22,489 nt of DNA. Origin: an uncultured Demequina sp. Its GTDB lineage: Bacteria; Actinomycetota; Actinomycetes; Actinomycetales; Demequinaceae. The translations under genes were made by a program, and so were the position numbers. This document shows positions 1-7,784 of this stretch, in pieces. The stretch spans positions 1-22,489 of the forward strand of contig CALALQ010000437.1 of NCBI GenBank assembly GCA_937925595.1. Reading direction: 5' to 3'. The notes under the pieces were generated by a model that worked only from the letters and a program-made list of their open reading frames with translations, was not told where the DNA came from and did no database searches. Every line of letters begins with the position of its first letter. Position 1 is the stretch's first letter.

Positions 1-43
1 CGTAGCCACAATGTGGACAAGGCTGGGTTGCCATTTGCCACGT

Positions 44-538
44 TCACCAGTACGGATCGTCTGTCCAAAATGATCGCAGTACGGGTGTTCGGATCTCGTC
101 AATGCCCGCGACGAGAGGCTCGTTCTTTGGCCGCTGCCTTCTGGGCGTGTCTTCGTCGCGGTATGCCTCGATCTTCCGCACGAAGGTGGCGAGCCGATCA
201 CGCGGCACGAAGATCGTCGCAAAGCGGTGGCCGTCCTCATCTCGGACGTTGCGCAACTCGATACCCAGCCCGCGGCGCAGGCTCTCGAGGCGTTCGATCT
301 CCAGACCTCGAGTCTGGCCAACGACCTCCAGCGCAATGTTGTCGATGACGTGTGCGGCCTGCGCCGCCTGCGCCTCAAGCTCCTCGCGGGCGGTATTGAT
401 TTGCCCGAGCAGCCGGTTGGCGTGACCCACGCGATCATCGCGGGGCGGCGTTCGGAACGAGCCACCCCCACGGTTCGTGGATGTGTAGTCGCGCGGCTCC
501 GCGTCGTCCGGGATGATCAGGTGCCTGTGCGGAGGCAT
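44..538 (-). CDS. N-terminal fragment of an S8-type (subtilase) peptidase, apparently truncated
   Basis: The 164-residue product resembles only the N-terminal region of the subtilases encoded next to AAA+ ATPases. It has an opening with a YTS motif and a Gly-rich patch (residues 18-28), an amphipathic segment (45-65), a FATIFVP strand (106-112), then KIEAYRDEDT (122-131) and PKNEPLVAGI (137-146) leading to SFWTDDP (156-162). In the family as I remember it, the chain continues from this FWTD point into a further domain and the Asp-His-Ser catalytic domain. Here a TGA stop at 44-46 ends it, so no catalytic triad is present. The remaining 43 bases show no obvious resumption in the other two frames. 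The gene starts 15 bases after the AAA+ gene and is surely cotranscribed with it. It is either a decayed subtilase or a domesticated short partner. Family assignment is from recall of conserved motifs. Confidence 0.6.
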   Translation of the reverse strand: MPPHRHLIIPDDAEPRDYTSTNRGGGSFRTPPRDDRVGHANRLLGQINTAREELEAQAAQAAHVIDNIALEVVGQTRGLEIERLESLRRGLGIELRNVRDEDGHRFATIFVPRDRLATFVRKIEAYRDEDTPRRQRPKNEPLVAGIDEIRTPVLRSFWTDDPYW

Positions 539-553
539 CCGGTCGCAGCCTCC

Positions 554-1543
554 TTATTCCTGCGGTCGTCCAATCCGCTGACGTTGGCGGAGCGCTGCGA
601 GCACGTCCTCGGAGCGAATAGATCCTCTGTCGTCGAGAATGGCCTCTTTCGCGGCATCCTCGCACGCCTTAGTGATGTCCGCATGCGAGAGACCTTGGCA
701 TGCCTGCTCTATCCGCGTCCAACTCAACCGGTCAATCGTGAACGGCGCAAGGCGATTCTCGATCAATCGGCGTGCCATTTGTTTCGACGGCATCTCGTAC
801 CGCAGCACATCGTCGAAGCGCCGGAAAAGGGCGGCATCGAGCGACGCCTCCAGATTGCTGGCGGCGACAATGAGACTCATCGAATCGTCCTGTTCGAGGA
901 AGACCAAGAAGGAGTTGAGGACACGGCGAATCTCACCCACATCCTGACCGGAATGCCGCTGCGTACCGATGGCGTCGAACTCGTCGAACAGGTACACGCC
1001 GCGGTTCCGTTTCATCGTGTCGAAGATGAGACGAAGCTTCGCCGCCGTTTCGCCCATGAACTTTGTGATCAGGGTGTGGAACTGGACCGTCAGCAGTGGC
1101 AGGTGCAGCTCGCTAGCAAGCGCCGCAGCCGTCATCGATTTCCCACACCCAGGTGGGCCGAGCAGAAGCAGCTTCCGTCGCGGCGACAGACCATGCCCAG
1201 CAAGCGCGTCGGACTGGCGGTACTCGCGGAGCACCCGCTTGAGCCGCTGGGCCAGTTCATCGGTGAGCACCATGTCCTCGAGCGCGGCCTTGGGGAATGT
1301 GGCCGACACCAGCCCCGCAAGTTCGCCGGTGGGCTGGACGATCGGGACCGCCTGCGGAGCCTCCGACGGTCGATCCGCTGCACGCTTGGCATCATCGACC
1401 AGCTTCCTCAGATCCTCGGCGAGGCGGTCCTTGCCGGTCCTGGCGGCGTGGGCCGCGATCTGCGAGGCCACGGATAGGAAGCGACCACGATCGCCGTGGG
1501 CGTAGCTCTCCAGAAGGGCCTTGAGTTGCTGGGCTGTAGCCAT
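554..1543 (-). CDS. AAA+ family ATPase (FtsH/Cdc48-like), partner of S8 peptidase
   Basis: A 329-residue single-domain AAA+ ATPase. Visible motifs are Walker A GPPGCGKS (129-136), an aromatic pore-loop-like KFMGE (161-165), Walker B YLFDEFD (184-190), a sensor-1 AASN (227-230) and a pair of Arg-finger-type arginines in RRFDD (241-245). A small lid domain (about 255-320) includes the sensor-2 region. The first 80 residues form a helical adaptor-like domain. Such proteins hydrolyse ATP to remodel or thread proteins. The family is commonly found next to a subtilase, which is consistent with the fragment encoded 15 bases downstream. It is separated from the defence operon by about 600 bases and a terminator, so it has its own transcription unit. 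No strong Shine-Dalgarno is visible before the ATG. The function of the pair is unproven; an association with defence islands is inference. Confidence 0.85.
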   Translation of the reverse strand: MATAQQLKALLESYAHGDRGRFLSVASQIAAHAARTGKDRLAEDLRKLVDDAKRAADRPSEAPQAVPIVQPTGELAGLVSATFPKAALEDMVLTDELAQRLKRVLREYRQSDALAGHGLSPRRKLLLLGPPGCGKSMTAAALASELHLPLLTVQFHTLITKFMGETAAKLRLIFDTMKRNRGVYLFDEFDAIGTQRHSGQDVGEIRRVLNSFLVFLEQDDSMSLIVAASNLEASLDAALFRRFDDVLRYEMPSKQMARRLIENRLAPFTIDRLSWTRIEQACQGLSHADITKACEDAAKEAILDDRGSIRSEDVLAALRQRQRIGRPQE

Positions 1544-1624
1544 GATGGGGTCTGTTCAGCTAAGGCGACCTGCAGGTGATGGTATCGGTTTGTGACCCCT
1601 AGCGCCCCACACCGGGAGGCAGGG

Positions 1625-1637
1625 AGACAGACTGTCT
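1625..1637. promoter_or_regulatory. 13-base perfect palindrome, possible operator upstream of the AAA+ gene
   Basis: AGACAG-A-CTGTCT forms a perfect 6+1+6 inverted repeat about 82 bases upstream of the AAA+ start codon. The size and position suit a dimeric repressor site. No repressor gene lies beside it and chance occurrence is possible in a region of this length. Confidence 0.2.
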
Positions 1638-1980
1638 ACCCGGAGGCGTCGTTTGCTTGGAGCCTCGTCATTGAATCGGCGGAGGAGATGGGGCGGTATC
1701 GCCCGCTACTGGATACCTACGCGATGCGTTCTTGAAACCGCGCGCAGAGGCCCCGATCGCAACCCTGCTGTTAAACTCAGGCCACCCGTCAACCAGAGAG
1801 CGCGAGAGTCCGAGAGGGTTGCCGCCGGTGGGGCGAGAGCAACCGTGGGGGTTGCCGTCGGACCCCGAGATTCGGCTTCAAGATCGAGAGCGCGGCGGGT
1901 GGGGCGGGAAGCGCCGAAACCCCCGCCACGGCGGGACTTTCCGCGACCTGAGCCGAGGGCGTCCGCCGGAGCCGACCCGT

Positions 1981-2014
1981 AAACCAAAACGCCCCCGCGT
2001 TTCCGCGAGGGCGT
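1981..2014 (-). terminator. Intrinsic terminator ending the defence operon
   Basis: Read on the minus strand, an 11-base stem (ACGCCCTCGCG pairing with CGCGGGGGCGT, one T-G wobble) closes a GAAA tetraloop and is followed directly by TTTTGGTTT. The wobble pairs only in the minus-strand transcript; on the plus strand it is an A-C mismatch, and there is no T-run on that side. This fixes the direction. It lies about 140 bases after the stop codon of the HEPN gene, with no gene in between. Confidence 0.8.
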
Positions 2015-2155
2015 CGAAAACTCCCCGATCGTAACGGGTTCAAACCGTCGAATCCATGCCGCCAGACGGGATATTGGCGGCCATTCTCTGGTTAACAGAC
2101 GAGAAAACGCCCAAACAGGGGCCTGATCTGAATAGTGCCGGTGTCCGTGCCGGGA

Positions 2156-3088
2156 TCATGCCCCTGCATCAGGATGCTCGACGAGCGACAGGTTCACGGC
2201 GCTCAGGAGTTGATCAGAGAACAGCTCGACGAGTTGCAGATGGTGCAGTTCAACCTTGAGCGGCCTTCCCTCCTCAAAATCGAAGGCGAGGCCATGCGGC
2301 TGCTTGCAGAAAGCCGCGAGTTCCTGCGGGATGGTCTTTGCGCCGTGAACCAGGAGATGTCGGACGAGGGCGATGCCGCCGAGTGATTCCGCCCACGTCT
2401 CGGGCGTGCTCTTCGTGTAATGCGAGGGCTTCTTCAAGCCGGTGGTGTTGAATAGTGCGAGGAAGACCCGTTCCAGTCCATCGTACAGCTTCTTCCGCTG
2501 CCACTGGTCCAGCCGTTCAGCGAGGGCAGCATCCCATGCCTCGCGCTTCGTCGCGTCCGCGATGGCCTCACGACGCAGACGCCGAAGCTCTCGAAACTCC
2601 GCCCCTTGCAGCAGGTCGTCGGGATGATGCGTCAGGTATGTGCGATAGATGTCAAAGACGAACTCCTCAAAACAGCTATAGAGCTCAATGAAGCCCCACG
2701 CACACATCTTCGGCGCGGTGTCCAGGTGCGCCTTGGCCGCTTTGTCACCGGGCCATTGAGCGAGCACGGTGCGGGAGACGCGCCCGGTCTTATCGGCCTG
2801 GAGTCCCCTGATAGTGAAGGCCTTGCCGAGCTTCTGCCATTCCGCGCTTCCGTACCGCTCCGCTGCGACGTGGAGTCCGTTGATCGCCAGCGCCCACTGG
2901 AAGTAGGTGCTCCGAAATAGCGCCCGCCAGTCCCCAATCCTCAACGTGAGGTCCTCGATCCACTTCCCCTTCTCCGTGGTCGCCTTGCTCACAATGTTCT
3001 GAAAGGACATCCCGAGACTGGGGTCGATCCCGGTGACCGGGATGATGACGTGACCCACCAAATCAACCGTGCCCCGTGTATCGCTCAC
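2156..3088 (-). CDS. HEPN-domain protein, putative RNase effector
   Basis: A 310-residue protein of a poorly known family. Its C-terminal half is helical and holds ALVRHLLVHGAK (240-251), in which R243 and H248 give the R-x4-H signature of HEPN RNases such as those of toxin-antitoxin and abortive-infection systems. A preceding helix rich in Phe and Glu (ELYSCFEEFVFDIYRTYL, 135-152) fits the HEPN four-helix core. The GTG start chosen here overlaps the stop of the DUF262 gene as GTGA, implying translational coupling. An ATG at 3127 is further upstream inside that gene, and an ATG at residue 27 is also possible. The gene has lower GC than its neighbours (28 of 60 bases on the line at 2641), suggesting separate acquisition. 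It is the last gene of the operon. RNase activity is inferred from the motif alone. Confidence 0.7.
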   Translation of the reverse strand: MSDTRGTVDLVGHVIIPVTGIDPSLGMSFQNIVSKATTEKGKWIEDLTLRIGDWRALFRSTYFQWALAINGLHVAAERYGSAEWQKLGKAFTIRGLQADKTGRVSRTVLAQWPGDKAAKAHLDTAPKMCAWGFIELYSCFEEFVFDIYRTYLTHHPDDLLQGAEFRELRRLRREAIADATKREAWDAALAERLDQWQRKKLYDGLERVFLALFNTTGLKKPSHYTKSTPETWAESLGGIALVRHLLVHGAKTIPQELAAFCKQPHGLAFDFEEGRPLKVELHHLQLVELFSDQLLSAVNLSLVEHPDAGA

Positions 3089-5001
3089 GCCACCACCTGC
3101 TCGCCCGCGAGAATCCGTTCGATCCACGCGGGGTCCCAGATCTGGTCCGCGATCCGTCGATACAGCTTCTGCCGCTCTTCCAGATCGGCCTTCTTGAACT
3201 CCGCGTGCGCGCGGAACGGAAGCTGCCGCTCCTGAATGCAGCGTCGGAACCCCGGGTGGTTCTCGTAGGCCTTCGTGTGGAGGGACTTCGCGAGCACGTT
3301 CTGACCGAAGTAGTGCTCGACTTTCTCGCCGTAGGTATCATCCTTGTAACTCGCATTGAACGTCTTCGGCAGGAGCAACAGGCCGCCGAGGCGGTTCCGC
3401 CACTCCTGGAAGTCTTCGTTCGCCTGTAGGCCGAGCGTCTCCTTCGCCGGTTCGAGCCTGTTGGCCCAGATGTGCTCGATCTCGAAGGCCTTCTTGCCGC
3501 GAAGCGTCATCATCTCGTGGTAGCGAGGCTGGCCACCGGAGCCGAGTTCAACGTAGTCGATCATGCGGGCCAGAATGCGCTTGATCGGCCGGTGACTCCA
3601 CTGGTTCATCCCGAACGTGTCGAACCCCGCCAGGCTGCCCCGCTCCTCCTTCAACTGATCGGCGAGGAGCTGCGTGAGCTTCGCCGCGAGCGCCGGCGCG
3701 CCCAGGCCGCGTGTGTCCCGCACGACGGTGAAGACGTTGTACTGGAGGATGTTGTAGTCGCTGTCGCGATAGTTGCAGAGCCGGCGTGTCAGGAAGATGT
3801 CGGCGTACTTGGCGACGAGCCGCAGCTTCAGCCGGATAATGTCGTCCGAGTCGCTGGGCACCAGCGGCGCGAGCAGCAGCGTCGGCTGGTGCGTGAAGCG
3901 GTGGCTGGCGTTGTGGTAGATGTTCTCCAGGCCCTGCACCGGCGCGAGCTCGGCCTTTCGGATCACGAGGAACCACTTTGCATAGAAGGCCATCTGCGAC
4001 AGGATGAAGTCGCGGTAGGCCGCGGACTTGGGCATCCCGTTCACCAGCAGCCCGAGCTTCTCCGCTTCGTCACGCACCCAGCGGTGAAACTCGGTGCCGA
4101 TGCGGTCCCATGCCTCGGGCTTCGCGTTCTTCTTTCGCTCGCGGATGCTGTCGGCGTAGCAGCCGCGGAGCCATGCCTTGAAGAAGTCCGCGTCGGGCTC
4201 CTGGTCGTCGGGGTCCACCGCCCGGAGCTTGGCCATGATGGCCTTCCATTCCGCGCTCGCCTGCGTCCGCGCGGAGTCGTCGGCGATGTTGGCGAGCAGG
4301 TAGCCCTTGAGCATGTCGGTCGGGGACAGCGACAGCCCCCGGTCGTTCATGGTCTCAAAGATGGTGTACGCCACGTCGTCGGAGTACGCGGTGATCTCCA
4401 CGAGGTGGACGTTCTCGGTGAGCCAGTCCACGAAGTACGGCAGGGCGTGATCGTCGATCTCTTTGCTGGGGAACAGCTCGTCAATCTCGTTGTACCGAGC
4501 GGCGATGTTCCGGGACGACTCCGGCAGCTCGTCCTCGTCGATCTCGGCACCGTCGAAGAGCTTCTGCATGGCCCCGAGGCGCTCCGGCACGTCGAGGTTG
4601 AACGAGTGCTTGCCGTACTTGGAGGAGTAGATCATCTCAGCGACGCTGCTGGCCTGGCCAGCCGCCTTCTGCCGCTTCATCAGGAACAGGAGCAGGAGCG
4701 TCAGCGTGGTCAGCCGCTGCTGACCGTCGATGATGTAGTCGCGCCCGTCCTTCTGGCTGATGATGATCGAGCCGAGGAAATAGCGGTCGTAGCCGGCGAC
4801 GGCCTCCCGCTCGTGGGCGGGGTCGTAGTTCCGCAGAAAGATTTCGGATAGATCGCTGATCAGCTCCTCGAGCTGCTTCGTCTGCCACTTGTACTCGCGC
4901 TGGTAGTAGTCGATGTAGAACTTCCGGCCCGAGAGGATCTCGCGGATCGTCTTGCCCTTGCCGTCGATGTTCTTCCGCTGATTCTGCTCGGCTCCGCTCA
5001 T
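3085..5001 (-). CDS. DUF262-DUF1524 fusion protein (GmrSD-like nuclease)
   Basis: A 638-residue protein with the two-domain architecture of fused GmrS/GmrD type IV restriction proteins. The N-terminal DUF262 domain shows YQREYKWQ (33-40) and the hallmark IDGQQRLTTL (91-100), associated with nucleotide hydrolysis. The C-terminal DUF1524 His-Me/HNH-type domain shows FEIEHIWANR with H510, then RLGGLLLLPKTFNAS (537-551) and K560, matching the conserved His-Asn-Lys pattern of the family. Known GmrSD enzymes cut DNA carrying modified, often glucosylated, cytosines; other DUF262 proteins act in phage sensing. The ATG follows the helicase stop by 15 bases, with AGGAG eight bases upstream, so it has its own good ribosome-binding site. 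It overlaps the HEPN gene by four bases. It probably acts as a nuclease effector attached to the BREX/Hma-like core. The target is unknown. Confidence 0.9.
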   Translation of the reverse strand: MSGAEQNQRKNIDGKGKTIREILSGRKFYIDYYQREYKWQTKQLEELISDLSEIFLRNYDPAHEREAVAGYDRYFLGSIIISQKDGRDYIIDGQQRLTTLTLLLLFLMKRQKAAGQASSVAEMIYSSKYGKHSFNLDVPERLGAMQKLFDGAEIDEDELPESSRNIAARYNEIDELFPSKEIDDHALPYFVDWLTENVHLVEITAYSDDVAYTIFETMNDRGLSLSPTDMLKGYLLANIADDSARTQASAEWKAIMAKLRAVDPDDQEPDADFFKAWLRGCYADSIRERKKNAKPEAWDRIGTEFHRWVRDEAEKLGLLVNGMPKSAAYRDFILSQMAFYAKWFLVIRKAELAPVQGLENIYHNASHRFTHQPTLLLAPLVPSDSDDIIRLKLRLVAKYADIFLTRRLCNYRDSDYNILQYNVFTVVRDTRGLGAPALAAKLTQLLADQLKEERGSLAGFDTFGMNQWSHRPIKRILARMIDYVELGSGGQPRYHEMMTLRGKKAFEIEHIWANRLEPAKETLGLQANEDFQEWRNRLGGLLLLPKTFNASYKDDTYGEKVEHYFGQNVLAKSLHTKAYENHPGFRRCIQERQLPFRAHAEFKKADLEERQKLYRRIADQIWDPAWIERILAGEQVVA

Positions 5002-5016
5002 GCCCGGGGCTCCTGC

Positions 5017-7782
5017 TTATCCAACCTCAATCCACGCGAGCAGGTCAGCCGAGTGCCCCCCGGTTGGGCCTGCCAATCCGCGATGCCCGAGCTCCCGCTG
5101 CAGCGCTGGCTCGATGGCGCTCTCGAAGAGCCTTCGGCGATCGTCGGGCTCCAGCCGCGAGGGCGATGCGCTTCCAGCGAACGCCTCCGCGTACCGCTTC
5201 TCCAGTGCCGGCACCCGTTGACCGGCCGAGTCGACGGCGATCGGGATGACATGGGTCGTTGACTCGGCCGCCCTACCGAAGGACTCCACGGACCACACCG
5301 TCAGGACGCCTCGCGGAGTTCCAGGTGTCCCGTTCACCGAAACGCCGAGCTGCTCAGGTGGCAGCGTCTTCCATCTCCGCAGCATTCCCGACATGAGCGG
5401 GTGGTCCAGACCCATCAGTTGCAGCCGTTCATCCGCCTGCGCGGCATCGCGGTCGAGCGTGAACACCGCCCCGTCATGGCCGGTCGCGGACTCGATCCGG
5501 AAGCACCCGTTGTTGGACGGCACCAGCATGCCACCATCGGCCAGCAGCGACGTCCGCAGGAAAGCCTCAATCCGGGCCTTCCCGGCATCAATGTCCGCGA
5601 ACGGGCGGTAGTCGTCGAGGCTGAACCGATCGAGATCCTGGAACAGCTCGAACACGACCTTCCTCGCCTCGTTCGCGTTCGAGATCGCCGCCTCAAGCTC
5701 CTGACGGGTCCGCTTCAACTCCGGGTCGTTAAGGGCGTCGCGGTACAACTGGTCGTAGCTGAGGCGATCCGACAGCTGGCCCAGGATCTGCGCCTTCAGG
5801 TCCTCTGTCACGTTGCCATGCTCATCGACCTTCCCCAGCGCCCGTGCGATTTCCATAAGCTTGTCGGTCAGGAGCAGGAAGATCGATCCCTCGATGGTGT
5901 CCGACAGGACGAGGTTGTAGACCTGCGCCGTGTCCTTCTGCCCGTAGCGGTGAATGCGCCCGATCCGCTGCTCCACGTCCATCGGGTTCCACGGCAGGTC
6001 GAAGTTGAAGAGCACGCGTGAGAACTGGAGATTGATTCCCTCCCTGCCCGCGGCCGTGCAGACCAGGACGCGGGGGCCGTCCGGCCGCCGGAACCGCCTC
6101 TCGGCAGCCAGCTTGGCACCGTGATCCCCGCCGCGCAGCACGACGACGCCCTGGCCGGGGTAGGCGGCTTCGATCTCCTTCGACAGCAGGTCAACCGTCG
6201 CCAGGTACGTGGCGAAGATCACGACTTTCTCGTCGGGGTTCTGCTCCCAAAGAGCACCGAGCCCACGGAGCAGTTTCTCCACCTTCGTCTCCCGACCGTT
6301 CGGGGCGGCCGAGAGCACCTCATTGATTCGCATTCGCTCCTCCGGCAGCGAGAGCGAGACGGACATCGCGGCGAGCTCTTCGCCCTCAGCCGTCGTTGCC
6401 TCGCCGCTCTCCGACGAAGCGGCCAATGCGAGCTGGTCCTCGTCAAGCTTGCGGATCAGGCGGAGCTTGAGATCGGCGAGAATGCGGTCCACCTCCCCCC
6501 GTCCGGCGGCGTCGTCGGGGTGACCCGTCTCCCGATGGATGAGGCGGCGTGCTTCGTCGAGCAGCCTGCGGTGCCCGTCGATGTCGAGGGCCTGGTCCTT
6601 CAGGATGGCCTCGTGGATCGTCAGCATGAGCTGGCGCCGGCGGAGGGTGCTCTGGACCGCCGCGAAGCTGGACGCCGCGATCTTCTGGAAGATCGTCATG
6701 ACGAAGCCGAGGGCACGCCCCTGGTTGCCTTGCTTCCTGGCCAGATCGAAGCCGTCCTGCAGATACTCCCGGAGCTTCGTGTAGAAGTCACGCTCGCCCT
6801 CGGACATTGTAAATGATTCGGCATGCACCCACCGCCGAGCGAAGAGCGGCGAGCCGTCGGGCGTACATGCGTCGGCCTTTGTCCGTCGGAACACCACGCT
6901 GTTGAGCCGGTGCCGCTCCTCGACCATTTCCTCGGCGTCGGCGAACAGCGTCGGATTGAGCAACTGGATGAGCATCCAGAACCGGAAGTGATCGCCCTGG
7001 TGGGGCGTCGCCGACAGGAGCAGCAGGTCGCGGGCGTGGTCCCGCATCGCTTCGGCGAGCTTGTAGTTGTCCGTCTTCTTGACCTTTCCGCCGGTCTTGT
7101 ACGCGGAAAGGTGGTGGGCCTCGTCGAAGACGACGAGGTCCCATTTCGGGGCATCGAGCAGCCGGCGCACGCGGGCTCGGCGCTTCAGGGTGTCCACACT
7201 CGCGATGAGGCGGTCGTGCTTGGCGAAGGCGTTCGATTTCCGATCGGTCACATCGCCGGAGCTGCCGAACACCTCGAAGTTCAGGTTGAAGACCTCGTTC
7301 AACTCTCGGTGCCAGTTGTTGACCAGGCCCGCGGGCACGATCATCAGCGCCCGGTTGAGTTCGCCGCGGCTGGCCAGTTCCCGGAGCACGAGGGCCGTTT
7401 CGATCGTCTTGCCGAGGCCCACCTCGTCGGCGATCAGGAACCGTCGCGGGGCCGCTGTGGCGATCCGGTGCGTGAGGACGACCTGGTGGGGGAGCAGGTC
7501 GATCCGCGCCGCGGTCAAGGCCGCGGCGTTCTCCATCAGGGGAAGTGCATGCGACTCCACATGGAGCCACGCGCGCCGCAGCCGGTCATCGCCGCCGGCG
7601 ACGCTCTCCAGAATGCGGTCCACGCGGCTCCGGGCGGGAGCGACCGCGGCCGCGCTCACGCGACGCTCCCCGGAGGGGAAGAAGACGCGGAGATAGCCGT
7701 CGGTCCCGATGCCGACGACCACGCCCTCGCCGAAGTCGGCGTGGGCCACGCGTTCGCCGGGGTTGAACAACACCTGCGGCAC
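5017..7782 (-). CDS. SNF2-family DNA helicase/translocase (BrxHII-like)
   Basis: A 921-residue superfamily 2 ATPase of the HepA/SNF2 group. After an N-terminal small beta-barrel-like segment (about 6-40, FNPGERV...FGEG) come a Q-motif-like LLPHQ (96-100), motif I DEVGLGKT (119-126), motif II DEAH (220-223), motif III SATPHQGD (257-264) and motif VI QRIGRIHRYGQ (605-615). The last 300 residues are a family-specific extension. The open frame runs far upstream, but those residues are the shadow of the preceding gene, so I start at the GTG two bases after its stop. A TTG at 7788, forming a TTGA overlap, is the alternative, with GAGG suitably placed for either. In type 3 BREX and in Hma loci a helicase of this class accompanies a DUF1156 methylase and DUF499 ATPase. 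The likely role is translocation on invading DNA. Confidence 0.92.
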   Translation of the reverse strand: MPQVLFNPGERVAHADFGEGVVVGIGTDGYLRVFFPSGERRVSAAAVAPARSRVDRILESVAGGDDRLRRAWLHVESHALPLMENAAALTAARIDLLPHQVVLTHRIATAAPRRFLIADEVGLGKTIETALVLRELASRGELNRALMIVPAGLVNNWHRELNEVFNLNFEVFGSSGDVTDRKSNAFAKHDRLIASVDTLKRRARVRRLLDAPKWDLVVFDEAHHLSAYKTGGKVKKTDNYKLAEAMRDHARDLLLLSATPHQGDHFRFWMLIQLLNPTLFADAEEMVEERHRLNSVVFRRTKADACTPDGSPLFARRWVHAESFTMSEGERDFYTKLREYLQDGFDLARKQGNQGRALGFVMTIFQKIAASSFAAVQSTLRRRQLMLTIHEAILKDQALDIDGHRRLLDEARRLIHRETGHPDDAAGRGEVDRILADLKLRLIRKLDEDQLALAASSESGEATTAEGEELAAMSVSLSLPEERMRINEVLSAAPNGRETKVEKLLRGLGALWEQNPDEKVVIFATYLATVDLLSKEIEAAYPGQGVVVLRGGDHGAKLAAERRFRRPDGPRVLVCTAAGREGINLQFSRVLFNFDLPWNPMDVEQRIGRIHRYGQKDTAQVYNLVLSDTIEGSIFLLLTDKLMEIARALGKVDEHGNVTEDLKAQILGQLSDRLSYDQLYRDALNDPELKRTRQELEAAISNANEARKVVFELFQDLDRFSLDDYRPFADIDAGKARIEAFLRTSLLADGGMLVPSNNGCFRIESATGHDGAVFTLDRDAAQADERLQLMGLDHPLMSGMLRRWKTLPPEQLGVSVNGTPGTPRGVLTVWSVESFGRAAESTTHVIPIAVDSAGQRVPALEKRYAEAFAGSASPSRLEPDDRRRLFESAIEPALQRELGHRGLAGPTGGHSADLLAWIEVG

Positions 7783-7784
7783 GA

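Larger units (their letters stand above)
1544..2155. other. Intergenic region between the defence operon and the AAA+ ATPase gene
   Basis: About 610 bases with no convincing gene. The open frames here have atypical Arg/Pro/Ser-rich translations on both strands and no ribosome-binding site. It holds a strong minus-strand terminator (1981-2014), a second GC hairpin without a T-run around 1922-1935 (CCCGC/GCGGG), a 7-base inverted repeat with a 10-base loop (2058-2064 and 2075-2081), and a 13-base palindrome (1625-1637). The promoter of the AAA+ gene should lie in the 1544-1980 part, but I could not pick out a convincing -35/-10 pair. Confidence 0.6.

Noticed and set aside
1..34. Minus-strand ATG at 34 opening MATQPCPHCGY, a possible start of a zinc-ribbon protein running off the left edge
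   Set aside because: Only 11 codons are visible and no ribosome-binding site is evident; the CPHC motif is suggestive but too little to call a gene.
1922..1935. GC hairpin CCCGC-CACG-GCGGG as a second terminator
   Set aside because: The stem is short and no T-run follows on either strand.
2032..2064. tRNA T-arm-like sequence (GGTTCAAACC) followed by GCCGCCA, a possible tRNA or attachment-site remnant
   Set aside because: The stem has only four pairs, no anticodon arm or matching acceptor strand is found upstream, and the upstream bases belong to the terminator hairpin.
3472..4851. Long plus-strand open frame opposite the DUF262 gene
   Set aside because: It is an antisense shadow typical of GC-rich coding DNA: low-complexity Leu/Val/Arg/Glu composition, no recognisable domain, and the opposite strand has clear family motifs.
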